Source: Pratylenchus scribneri (Eukaryota; Nematoda; Chromadorea; Rhabditida; Pratylenchidae). Taken from it: a stretch of DNA of 64,000 bases. The stretch is from positions 186,001 through 250,000 of the forward strand of contig JAQSEB010000146.1 of the NCBI GenBank assembly GCA_030063045.1, in the 5' to 3' direction. A model generated the notes under the pieces. That model made no database searches, was not told the origin of the DNA, and saw only the letters and a list, made by a program, of their open reading frames with translations. Shown piece after piece: positions 24,001-34,817 of the stretch. Positions within the stretch are counted from its first letter, which is position 1. Every line of letters starts with the position of its first letter. The translations under genes and the position numbers were made by a program.

Positions 24001-27000
24001 TCTAATTCTACAGGCGAACGTCAATTTATTTTTATTCAATTCATCCATATTGATTTTTTATGAATTTTTGAATATATTATATCCATATATGGGGTATTTA
24101 AGGGGTTTGAAACATTTTATGGCCTAGGTTTTGAAGTTTTTGGAATTTTTTTATTTCCATCGTATTCTAATTTATTTTTATTCAATTCACCCATATTGAT
24201 TTTTTATGAATTTTTGAATATATTATATCCATATATGGGGTATTTAAGGGGTTTGAAACATTTTATGGCCTAGGTTTTGAAGTTTTTGGAATTTTTTTAT
24301 TTCCATCGTATTCTAATTTATTTTTATTCAATTCACCCATATTGATTTTTTATGAATTTTTGAATATATTATATCCATATATGGGGTATTTAAGGGGTTT
24401 GAAACATTTTATGGCCTAGGTTTTGAAGTTTTTGGAATTTTTTTATTTCCATCGTATTCTAATTTATTTTTATTCAATTTATCCATATTGATTTTTTATG
24501 AATTTTTGAATATATTATATCCATATATGGGGTATTTAAGGGGTTTGAAACATTTTATGGCCTAGGTTTTGAAGTTTTTGGAATTTTTTTAATTCCATCG
24601 TATTCTCCTTCTAATTCTACAGACGAACGTCAATTTATTTTTATTCAATTCATCCATATTGATTTTTTATGAATTTTTGAATATATTATATCCATATATG
24701 GGGTATTTAAGGGGTTTGAAACATTTTATGGCCTAGGTTTTGAAGTTTTTGGAATTTTTTTAATTCCATCGTATTCTCCTTCTAATTCTACAGGCGAACG
24801 TCAATTTATTTTTATTCAATTCATCCATATTGATTTTTTATGAATTTTTGAATATATTATATCCATATATGGGGTATTTAAGGGGTTTGAAACATTTTAT
24901 GGCCTAGGTTTTGAAGTTTTTGGAATTTTTTTATTTCCATCGTATTCTAATTTATTTTTATTCAATTCATCCATATTGATTTTTTATGAATTTTTGAATA
25001 TATTATATCCATATATGGGGTATTTAAGGGGTTTGAAACATTTTATGGCCTAGGTTTTGAAGTTTTTGGAATTTTTTTATTTCCATCGTATTCTAATTTA
25101 TTTTTATAAAATTCACCCATATTGATTTTTTTTATGAATTTTTGAATATATTATATCCATATATGGGGTATTTAAGGGGTTTGAAACATTTTATGGCCTA
25201 GGTTTTGAACTTTTTGAAATTTTTTTATTTCCATCGTATTCTATTTCTAATTCTATAGGCGAACGTCAATTTATTTTTATTCAATTCACCCATATTGATT
25301 TTTTATGAATTTTTGAATATATTATACCCATATATGGGGTATTTAAGGGGTTTGAAACATTTTATGGCCTAGGTTTTGAACTTTTTGGAATTTTATTAAT
25401 TCCATCGTATTCTTCTTCTAATTCTATAGGCGAACGTCAATTTATTTTTTATTCAATTGATCCCTATTGATTTTTTATGAATTTTTGAATATATTATACC
25501 CATATATGGGGTATTTAAGGGGTTTGAAACATTTTATGGCCTAGGTTTTGAACTTTTTGGAATTTTTTTATTTCCATCGTATTCTACTTCTAATTCTATA
25601 GGCGAACGTCAATTTATTTTTTATTCAATTGATCCCTATTGATTTTTTATGAATTTTTGAATATATTATATCCATATATGGGGTATTTAAGGGGTTTGAA
25701 ACATTTTATGGCCTAGGTTTTGAACTTTTTGGAATTTTTTTATTTCCATCGTATTCTACTTCTAATTCTATAGGCGAACGTCAATTTATTTTTTATTCAA
25801 TTGATCCCTATTGATTTTTTATGAATTTTTGAATATATTATACCCATATATGGGGTATTTAAGGGGTTTGAAACATTTTATGGCCTAGGTTTTGAACTTT
25901 TTGGAATTTTATTAATTCCATCGTATTCTTCTTCTAATTCTACAGGCGAACGTCAATTTATTTTTATTCAATTCACCCATATTGATTTTTTATGAATTTT
26001 TGAATATATTATACCCATATATGGGGTATTTAAGGGGTTTGAAACATTTTATGGCCTAGGTTTTGAACTTTTTGAAATTTTTTTATTTCCATCGTATTCT
26101 ACTTCTAATTCTATAGGCGAACGTCAATTTATTTTTATTCAATTCACCCATATTGATTTTTTATGAATTTTTGAATATATTATACCCATATATGGGGTAT
26201 TTAAGGGGTTTGAAACATTTTATGGCCTAGGTTTTGAACTTTTTGGAATTTTTTTATTTCCATCGTATTCTACTTCTAATTCTATAGGCGAACGTCAATT
26301 TATTTTTTATTCAATTGATCCCTATTGATTTTTTATGAATTTTTGAATATATTATACCCATATATGGGGTATTTAAGGGGTTTGAAACATTTTATGGCCT
26401 AGGTTTTGAACTTTTTGGAATTTTATTAATTCCATCGTATTCTTCTTCTAATTCTACAGGCGAACGTCAATTTATTTTTATTCAATTCACCCATATTGAT
26501 TTTTTATGAATTTTTGAATATATTATACCCATATATGGGGTATTTAAGGGGTTTGAAACATTTTATGGCCTAGGTTTTGAACTTTTTGGAATTTTTTTAT
26601 TTCCATCGTATTCTTCTTCTAATTCTACAGGCGAACGTCAATTTATTTTTATTCAATTCACCCATATTGATTTTTTATGAATTTTTGAATATATTATACC
26701 CATATATGGGGTATTTAAGGGGTTTGAAACATTTTATGGCCTAGGTTTTGAACTTTTTGGATATTTTTTTATTTCCATCGTATTCTACTTCTAATTCTAT
26801 AGGCGAACGTCAATTTATTTTTATTCAATTCACCCATATTGATTTTTTATGAATTTTTGAATATATTATACCCATATATGGGGTATTTAAGGGGTTTGAA
26901 ACATTTTATGGCCTAGGTTTTGAACTTTTTGGAATTTTATTAATTCCATCGTATTCTTCTTCTAATTCTACAGGCGAACGTCAATTTATTTTTATTCAAT

Positions 27001-30000
27001 TCACCCATATTGATTTTTTATGAATTTTTGAATATATTATACCCATATATGGGGTATTTAAGGGGTTTGAAACATTTTATGGCCTAGGTTTTGAACTTTT
27101 TGGAATTTTTTTATTTCCATCGTATTCTACTTCTAATTCTATAGGCGAACGTCAATTTATTTTTATTCAATTCACCCATATTGATTTTTTATGAATTTTT
27201 GAATATATTATATTCATATATGGGGTATTTAAGGGGTTTGAAACATTTTATGGCCTAGGTTTTGAACTTTTTGGAATTTTATTAATTCCATCGTATTCTC
27301 CTTTAAATTCTATAGGCGAACGTCAATTTATTTTTATTCAATTCACCCATATTGATTTTTTATGAATTTTTGAATATATTATACCCATATATGGGGTATT
27401 TAAGGGGTTTGAAACATTTTATGGCCTAGGTTTTGAACTTTTTGGAATTTTTTTATTTCCATCGTATTCTACTTCTAATTCTATAGGCGAACGTCAATTT
27501 ATTTTTATTCAATTCTCCCATATTGATTTTTTATGAATTTCTAAATAATGGCCCCAAATTCAATTATGCCTAGGGTATATTTGACATGTTTTGGACTAGG
27601 ATTTGAATTTTTTGAAATTCTTTTGTTAGAATCATATTCCTCATCAAAAAATACAGTCCTATATTTTTTATTTTATTAATATACCCCAATATTGATTTTT
27701 TATGAATTTTTGAATATATTATACCCATATATGGGGTATTTAAGGGGTTTGAAAGATTTTATGGCCTAGGTTTTAAACTTTTTGGAATTTTTTTAATTCC
27801 ATCGTATTCTCCTTTAAATTCTATAGGCGAACGTCAATTTATTTTTATTCAATTCTCCCATATTGATTTTTTATGAATTTCTAAATAATGGCCCCAAATT
27901 CAATTATGCCTAGGGTATATTTGACATGTTTTAGTTCAGGATTTGAATTTTTTGAAATTCTTTTAATAGAATCATATTCCTCATCAAAAAATACAGTCCT
28001 ATATTTTTTATTTTATTAATATACATTCATATTGATTTTTTATGAATTTTTGAATATATTATACCCATATATGGGGTATTTAAGGGGTTTGAAAGATTTT
28101 ATGGCCTAGGTTTTAAACTTTTTGGAATTTTTTTAATTCCATCGTATTCTCCTTTAAATTCTATAGGCGAACGTCAATTTATTTTTATTCAATTCACCCA
28201 TATTGATTTTTTATGAATTTCTAAAAAATGTCCCTAAATTCAATTTTGCCTAGGGTATATTTGACATGTTTTGGACTAGGATTTGAATTTTTTGAAATTC
28301 TTTTGTTAGAATCATATTCCTCATCAAAAAATACAGTCCTATATTTTTTATTTTATTAATATACATTCATATTGATTTTTTATGAATTTTTGAATATATT
28401 ATATCCATATATGGGGTATTTAAGGGGTTTGAAACATTTTATGGCCTAGGTTTTGAACTTTTTGGAATTTTTTTTAATTCCATCGTATTCTCCTTCTAAT
28501 TCTACAGGCGAACGTCAATTTATTTTTATTCAATTCATCCATATTGATTTTTTATGAATTTCTAAAAAATGTCCCTAAATTCAATTTTGCCTAGGGTATA
28601 TTTGACATGTTTTGGACTAGGATTTGAATTTTTTGAAATTCTTTTGTTAGAATCATATTCCTCATCAAAAAATACAGTCCTATATTTTTTATTTTATTAA
28701 TATACCCCAATATTGATTTTTTATGAATTTTTGAATATATTATATCCATATATGGGGTATTTAAGGGGTTTGAAACATTTTATGGCCTAGGTTTTGAACT
28801 TTTTGGAATTTTTTCAATTCCATCATATTCTCCTTCTAATTCTACAGGCGAACGTCAATTTATTTTTATTCAATTCATCCATATTGATTTTTTATGAATT
28901 TCTAAAAAATGTCCCTAAATTCAATTTTGCCTAGGGTATATTTGACATGTTTTGGACTAGGATTTGAATTTTTTGAAATTCTTTTGTTAGAATCATATTC
29001 CTCATCAAAAAATACAGTCCTATATTTTTAATTTTATTAATATAAATTCATATTGATTTTTTATGAATTTTTGAATATATTATATCCATATATGGGGTAT
29101 TTAAGGGGTTTGAAACATTTTATGGCCTAGGTTTTGAACTTTTTGGAATTTTTTTTAATTCCATCGTATTCTCCTTCTAATTCTACAGGCGAACGTCAAT
29201 TTATTTTTATTCAATTCATCCATATTGATTTTTTATGAATTTTTGAATATATTATATCCATATATGGGGTATTTAAGGGGTTTGAAACATTTTATGGCCT
29301 AGGTTTTGAACTTTTTGGAATTTTTTTTAATTCCATCGTATTCTCCTTCTAATTCTACAGGCGAACGTCAATTTATTTTTATTCAATTCATCCATATTGA
29401 TTTTTTATGAATTTTTGAATATATTATATCCATATATGGGGTATTTAAGGGGTTTGAAACATTTTATGGCCTAGGTTTTGAACTTTTTGGAATTTTTTTT
29501 AATTCCATCATATTCTCCTTCTAATTCTACAGGCGAACGTCAATTTATTTTTATTCAATTCATCCATATTGATTTTTTATGAATTTCTAAAAAATGTCCC
29601 TAAATTCAATTTTGCCTAGGGTATATTTGACATGTTTTGGACTAGGATTTGAATTTTTTGAAATTCTTTTGTTAGAATCATATTCCTCATCAAAAATACA
29701 GTCCTATATTTTTTATTTTATTAATATACCCCAATATTGATTTTTTATGAATTTTTGAATATATTATATCCATATATGGGGTATTTAAGGGGTTTGAAAC
29801 ATTTTATGGCCTAGGTTTTGAACTTTTTGGAATTTTTTTTAATTCCATCGTATTCTCCTTCTAATTCTACAGGCGAACGTCAATTTATTTTTATTCAATT
29901 CATCCATATTGATTTTTTATGAATTTCTAAAAAATGTCCCTAAATTCAATTTTGCCTAGGGTATATTTGACATGTTTTGGACTAGGATTTGAATTTTTTG

Positions 30001-30408
30001 AAATTCTTTTGTTAGAATCATATTCCTCATCAAAAAATACAGTCCTATATTTTTAATTTTATTAATATACCCTCATATTGATTTTTTATGAATTTTTGAA
30101 TATATTATATCCATATATGGGGTATTTAAGGGGTTTGAAACATTTTATGACCTAGGTTTTGAACTTTTTGGAATTTTTTTAATTCCATCGTATTCTCCTT
30201 CTAATTTTACAGGCGAACGTCAATTTATTTTAATTCAATTCATCCATATTGATTTTTTATGAATTTCTAAAAAATGTCCCTAAATTCAATTATGCCTAGG
30301 GTATATTTGACATGTTTTGGGCTAGGATTTGAATTTTTTGAAATTCTTTTATTAGTATCATATTCTACATAAAAAAATACAGGCCTATATTTTTTAGTTT
30401 TTGAACTT
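15084..30408. repeat. 15.3 kb satellite array of two related 171-base monomers
   Basis: About 90 tandem monomers. Type A contains CATATATGGGGTATTTAAGG, TTTTATGGCCTAGGTTTTGA and AGGCGAACGTCAATTTATTT. Type B contains TTATGCCTAGGGTATATTTG, GCTAGGATTTGAATTTTTTG and ATACAAGCCTATC. Unit length is 170-171 bases, measured from repeats of AGGCGAACG and TATGCCTAGGG; a short A form of about 145 bases lacks the AGGCGAACG part. A and B align with each other (CTAGG.TTTGAA.TTTTTGGAA against CTAGGATTTGAATTTTTTGAAA) and share the box TTGATTTTTTATGAATTT. Layout: A with some B to 16.7 kb, mostly B at 16.7-20.8 kb, only A at 20.8-27.5 kb, alternating A and B at 27.5-30.4 kb. Both edges end in B-type sequence. 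No reading frame is supported. Confidence 0.95.
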
Positions 30409-30904
30409 TAATTGGAATTTGAAAAGTGGAAACAATGTATGATAATGAGTATTAGACTTCAAGTAATAATAAAAGTGCCATTAGCCATTCTGCTGGCTTC
30501 ATGCTATAAATTTTATTTTTCGTAATGGAAACAAATTTTCTTTACTATAATGGATAGAAACGATATAAATTTTATGAAATTCGAATATAATTTAGGACGG
30601 AGTATGATTCTTAAAAAATTATGAAAATTTTTTCATAGAAAAAATTTCAAAAGATCCTAATTAGTGAAAAGTATTAAAAATATGAAATATGGTATATGAT
30701 TAGAATTTAAATTTAAAAGGCCTCTGAAATTCCTTTACAAATAAAATTTTTAAAATACCATCATTTCTAATTTTTTTATTTTTTGAATCATAAAATTTTT
30801 CTATGAAGTATTAAATATATGGCAAAATTATGGATTAAAAATTTTATCATTAAAATCAAAATTATCAAATAAATGAATTGACAAAAATGATTGCATTTAA
30901 TTAG
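30409..30904. other. Right flank of the satellite, TTL spacer sequence
   Basis: GCCATTAGCCATTCTGCTGG, TATAATGGATAG and ATATAATTTAGGACGGAGTA match the spacers at 10190-10330 and 12600-12740 inside the TTL cluster. So the array sits inside a tandem TTL unit. Nothing else is recognised before the TTL-6 stop. Confidence 0.55.
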
Positions 30905-31748
30905 TTAGCATTTTATTTCAGTCTTTATCTCCAACTTTGTCTTTATTCCACTCAATTTGACTTCATTTGCGCCCAAAAATATTTCCATATTGTTAAAATT
31001 TTGGCCCTTCTCTGCCAAATCAATTCGGGAAATGTATGAACATCCCTGCAAAAAATTTTTTAGAATTTATTATTTTTGCCTCTTATTATGTAATTTTCCT
31101 AATATGCATCCCTTTCCCACCTCATTAAGTTGTTCATCCCCATTTTCTGGTTGGCATTTATGCGTAATCAGCAAATATGGTTCCTCGCTGATAATTTCCG
31201 TATTTTCGCCGCCCACATTGAAATGGCCAGTTTTATTTGTGTGGGTTTCACCGATTAAATCATCCGGATCGAGGAAGGCACCACGATCATCTGTGGTTAA
31301 ATTGAAATTAATGCCTTGATCAAAAATTTGGATTGAATCCGGCCTTTAAAAATGTATTCCGGAAAAATTTCAGAATAGTTTTATATTTCAGGAATAGTTT
31401 CTTAGGTTTTAATTTTCGGTGATTTATTTTTTATTTTCCAAAAATTAAAAAAAAACGATCCGAATTTCTTTCTCAAAAATTTCTTAAATTTCGTGGAAAT
31501 CCACCCCTAGAATCTTCGTTCAAAAACCTACTATCCTCCTCCCAAAGTTCCATTTTGACATTCTCCAATGGAGGGGGAACCAGAATTGGCGATTGTGGAT
31601 CCGCCGGATTGATGGCAACAGGTTCGTCGGTTGTGCAATAAATGGTACCAGAAATGTGGTATTCGCTGGCCTTAACAATGCTTTCTATGGAGGCTAGATA
31701 GAAGAGGACAAAAATTGGGAATTTAACAAATTTTGACGAGGGAAACAT
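30905..31748 (-). CDS. Transthyretin-like secreted protein (TTL-6)
   Basis: Exons 31748-31532, 31290-31121 and 31045-30905, in phases 1 and 0 and about 175 residues. The signal peptide is MFPSSKFVKFPIFVLFYLAS. Family landmarks: SGTIYCTTDEPVAINPADP, VPPPLENVKMELWEED, DRGAFLDPDDLIGETHTN, YLLITHKCQPENGDEQ, GCSYISRIDLAEKGQNF and IFLGANEVKLSG, ending EIKC. It is the best intact relative of TTL-5 and gives the uninterrupted version of its exon 3. Exon 1 and exon 2 lengths (217 and 170) are the same as in TTL-5. Confidence 0.88.
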
Positions 31749-32060
31749 TTTTTAGGATTGCGGAAATAGAAATGAATTAAAATTTTAGATTTATTTAACA
31801 CTTTTAAAACAATTTTGGGCCAAATATTTCCTTTACCTTTTCAGATTCATTTATGATTCATTTAATTTTTTTTCCTTTATATGTCAAAATTACGCCAAAA
31901 TCCGAAGCAATAAACAATGGGCCACAATTTTCCAAAAACATTTTTTGTAATGGTTTGTCTTATCATCAAAAATCCCGAAAAATTGCTTTGTATTCGTCAT
32001 TCGAAAATGATATAAATTTTATAATATTATTTGGCGCCATATAAAAAATTATTGTTATTT
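31749..32060 (-). promoter_or_regulatory. Upstream block of TTL-6
   Basis: Matches the blocks before TTL-5 and TTL-7: TTTCCTTTATATGTCAAAAT, CGCCAAAATCCGAAG and CAATAAACAATGGGCCACAA. Beyond 32060 the spacer diverges and contains only AT-rich sequence until the TTL relic. Confidence 0.5.
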
Positions 32061-32489
32061 TTTACTGACATTTCAATGGAATTTTAGCATGGAAAAATTA
32101 CCTAATTGTTCATTTACTCTATGAGTAACCTAAACACATCTTTTTTGGTACCATAGCTCTATGATATATTAACCAATTCTGGCTACGGATATAAATGAAA
32201 AAGAAGAAATAATATATGGTATTTGGCATGATAAATTTTCTTTTCTGCTGCTGCACTGGACATCGTCAAAAATATATTTAGACAGATGACAAAAAATATA
32301 TATTATTATTTATTTATTTATTTAATTCAGATTAAGTGGAAGGAAAAGCAAAGAATTTGACAGATTTTTTGCCTTTTTTTTACTTCTCCTTTCTTCTTCA
32401 AATCAAAAAAAAAATGTTTATAATGAAATAAATACTCTTTATCATCATAAAATTTGCAAATAATGAAAATTGCGAAAAATAATTGCAAT

Positions 32490-32640
32490 TTAATTATTTA
32501 ATTCTCTATCTCCAACTTTTCCGACTTTTACATTCAATTTGACTTTATTTATGCCAAAAAATATTTCCATAATTTCCTGTCTTTTTTGGCCTTCTTACAC
32601 TAAACCAATTTGGGAAAATTATTTACAAAAAATGGATAAA
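32490..32640 (-). pseudogene. Decayed TTL exon 3
   Basis: On the minus strand this stretch follows exon 3 of TTL-6 base by base with many changes. On the plus strand TCTCTATCTCCAACTTTTC, CATTCAATTTGACTTTATTT, GCCAAAAAATATTTCCATA and CCAATTTGGGAAA correspond to TTL-6 exon 3 words in the same order. The entry cysteine codon and acceptor are lost. I found no matching exons 1 and 2 in the 270 bases to TTL-7, so this is the tail of a deleted copy. Confidence 0.6.
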
Positions 32641-32909
32641 ATACAATTAATAATATTTTTTACGAATATTTATTTTTCCCTATGGGTAATTCTACAGAAG
32701 GCAATTGAAATTGAAATGAAATATATTCATTCTATTAAACATTATATTTTCGAAAAAAAATATATATTTTCCAACGTTTCAATTTAAAAACAATTTATTG
32801 AAATTCTTAAAATTTTTCTATGAAATATTATCAAATAAATATGGAATATGGATTAAAAATGTTTATCATCAACATTATCAAATAAATGATCAAAAATTTA
32901 TTATATATT

Positions 32910-33847
32910 TTATTCGCATTTTAATTCAGTCTTTATCTCCAAATTTGTTTTTGTTCCATTCAATTTGACTTCATTGAGGGCCAAAAATATTTCGATCTTT
33001 TGGATTTCGATGGGCGATTCTTTTTGGGCCAATTCGGTCAAATCAATTTGGGAAATGTATGAACATCCCTGCAAATAAAAAAATAATTTTTTAAGAATAT
33101 TTATTAAAGATATATATTCTTTCTCACCTCATTTAGCGTTTCATTCCCATTTTCTCGTTGGCATTTATGCGTAATCAGCAAATAAGGTTCCTCGCCATTA
33201 ATTTCCTTCCCCGCATTTACGTCGTACAATAGGAATTCCCCCTTTTTATTTGTGTATGTTTCGCCCAAAAAATCATCCGGGTCAAAGAATGCACCGCGAC
33301 CATCTGTGAGAAATTTTAAGAAATTAGTAAATTATTTGGAATTGCATTTATTCTATGGCATTTCTATGTGTTTTTTGATCGAATTTTTGTTTTTCCAGAA
33401 AAGATTTGTGTTTCATACCAGTTAGATTTGTGTTTTTCGGTTAGTTTTCTATTTTATTCCAGTCGAATTTGTTCCGGAATGAATTATGTTTGTGTTCATT
33501 CTGGTTAGATAGATTATTTTTCCGGAAAAATTTTTAGCCTAAAATTGTTGGAATTTATTTTTGATCCCGGGGATTCGATCTATTTTTGTGTAAAAGATTC
33601 GAGCCCATAATAAGCATATTTTTCAAAAGAATGATAAAAACTTACTGTCCTCCTCCCAAAGTTCCACTTTTGCCAATGGAGGGGGTTGTTTGAGTGACCA
33701 TGGTGGATAGTCCGGCACGGGTTCGGCAGTTTTGCAATAAACAGTGCCGGAAACATGGAAAAAGGTAGCCTTAACAATAATTTGAATGGATGCGAGGCAA
33801 AATAGGGAAAAAATTAGAAATTTAACAAATTTATTTGATGTGAACAT
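32910..33847 (-). CDS. Transthyretin-like secreted protein (TTL-7)
   Basis: Exons 33847-33646, 33303-33128 and 33068-32910, in phases 1 and 0 and about 178 residues. The signal peptide is MFTSNKFVKFLIFSLFCLAS. Exon 1 has SGTVYCKTAEP with lysine in place of the usual threonine, and a shorter proline segment (KQPPPLAKVELWEED). Exon 2 has GRGAFFDPDDFLGETYTN and YLLITHKCQREN. Exon 3 starts GCSYISQIDLTELAQK and ends KTELKCE. All four cysteines are present. Intron 1 keeps a remnant of the minisatellite seen in TTL-5. Confidence 0.88.
33390..33515. repeat. Decayed minisatellite in TTL-7 intron 1
   Basis: AGATTTGTGTTTCATACCAG, TTAGATTTGTGTTTTTCGG and TTCATTCTGGTTAGAT are single diverged units of the TTL-5 intron 1 minisatellite, in the equivalent intron. 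Confidence 0.6.
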
Positions 33848-34400
33848 TTTTTGGTAGACAAAAAATTGTAATGAATTAGATTTGGAATTTTTTAATATTT
33901 TAAATCAATTTTGGGCCAAATATTTCTTTTGCCTTTTATGATTCATTTAATTTTTTTTCCTTTATATGTCAAAATTACGCCAAAATCCGAAGCAATAAAC
34001 AATGGGCCACAATTTTCCAAAAACATTTGTAATGCTTTGTCATCAAAAATTATGAAAATTGTTTTGTATTCGTCATTTAAAAGAATTTATTTTTCGCCAT
34101 TTCATTAATGTGTGGGAATAAAAAATATAGTTTTTAAGACAATTTTGTTATGGAACAATTTATCGCCAATTCACAATATGTATTGCCTATTTCGTATATA
34201 ATCTACTCGGCATTTATTTTTCACAATGAAGCATTTGATTCTGCCTTAAGCAATATATGAGAAGAGGAGTGAATACGGTGGAAATGAAGTAAACATAAAA
34301 AATAAAACAATTAAATTAACAAATAAACTTGTTTTTATGTGATGGAAACTTTCCTCCAAATTTTTTTTGTTTAATTTAAAATGTTTAATTAAAAGCCATC
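33848..34400 (-). promoter_or_regulatory. Upstream block of TTL-7, empty-site version of the satellite edge
   Basis: Aligns with 14549-15083. Here the sequence after CTTTCCTCCAAATTTTTT runs on into ordinary AT-rich DNA (TTTAATTTAAAATG), whereas the TTL-5 copy passes into satellite at 15084. Confidence 0.6.
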
Positions 34401-34508
34401 TATTTATTAGTAGGAAAAACATAATCCTTTTAATTGGATCACCATTCGCCATATTGTCTTTTTCGCCTATTTGACTAACATCATGAGTCAAAAATCAATC
34501 CAAAGCAA

Positions 34509-34817
34509 TCAATCGTACTTTAATCTTATCAGAAGTTTCGTCATTTTAACAATAATATTTTTATTATTATTGTAAAAAATAATTATACATAGTATAGTAG
34601 AGGAAAAATAACATTTTTTTGCATGCATCAAAACAATTTTCCACAGCATTTTCATATGCGCACATTGAATGCCAAGGCATTTATTTAACCACTTGCGAAA
34701 ACCAAAATTGCAGGCACAATTTTCAACAAAATGGCAAAGAAGGCAGCAAAGGAAAACCGCATTTAATATAATTATAATTATCGATGACAAATTGACAAAA
34801 ATGGCAAACCAAAACAT
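34509..34817 (-). CDS. Possible small cysteine-rich membrane protein
   Basis: A single 102-codon frame from a real ATG. It opens with a hydrophobic stretch (MFWFAIFVNLSSIIIIILNA) that could be a membrane segment or signal, then CCLLCHFVENCACNFGF. A second hydrophobic run (STILCIIIF) follows. I recognise no family. Codon content is strongly AT-driven and there is no paralogue in the window, so a chance frame is quite possible. Confidence 0.2.
   Translation of the reverse strand: MFWFAIFVNLSSIIIIILNAVFLCCLLCHFVENCACNFGFRKWLNKCLGIQCAHMKMLWKIVLMHAKKCYFSSTILCIIIFYNNNKNIIVKMTKLLIRLKYD

Noticed and set aside
15084..30408. Relation to primate alpha satellite because of the 171-base unit
   Set aside because: The sequence is unrelated; the unit length is close to a nucleosome repeat and is common in satellites.
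15000..30500. CRISPR array
   Set aside because: The tandem units have no unique spacers and the genome is eukaryotic.
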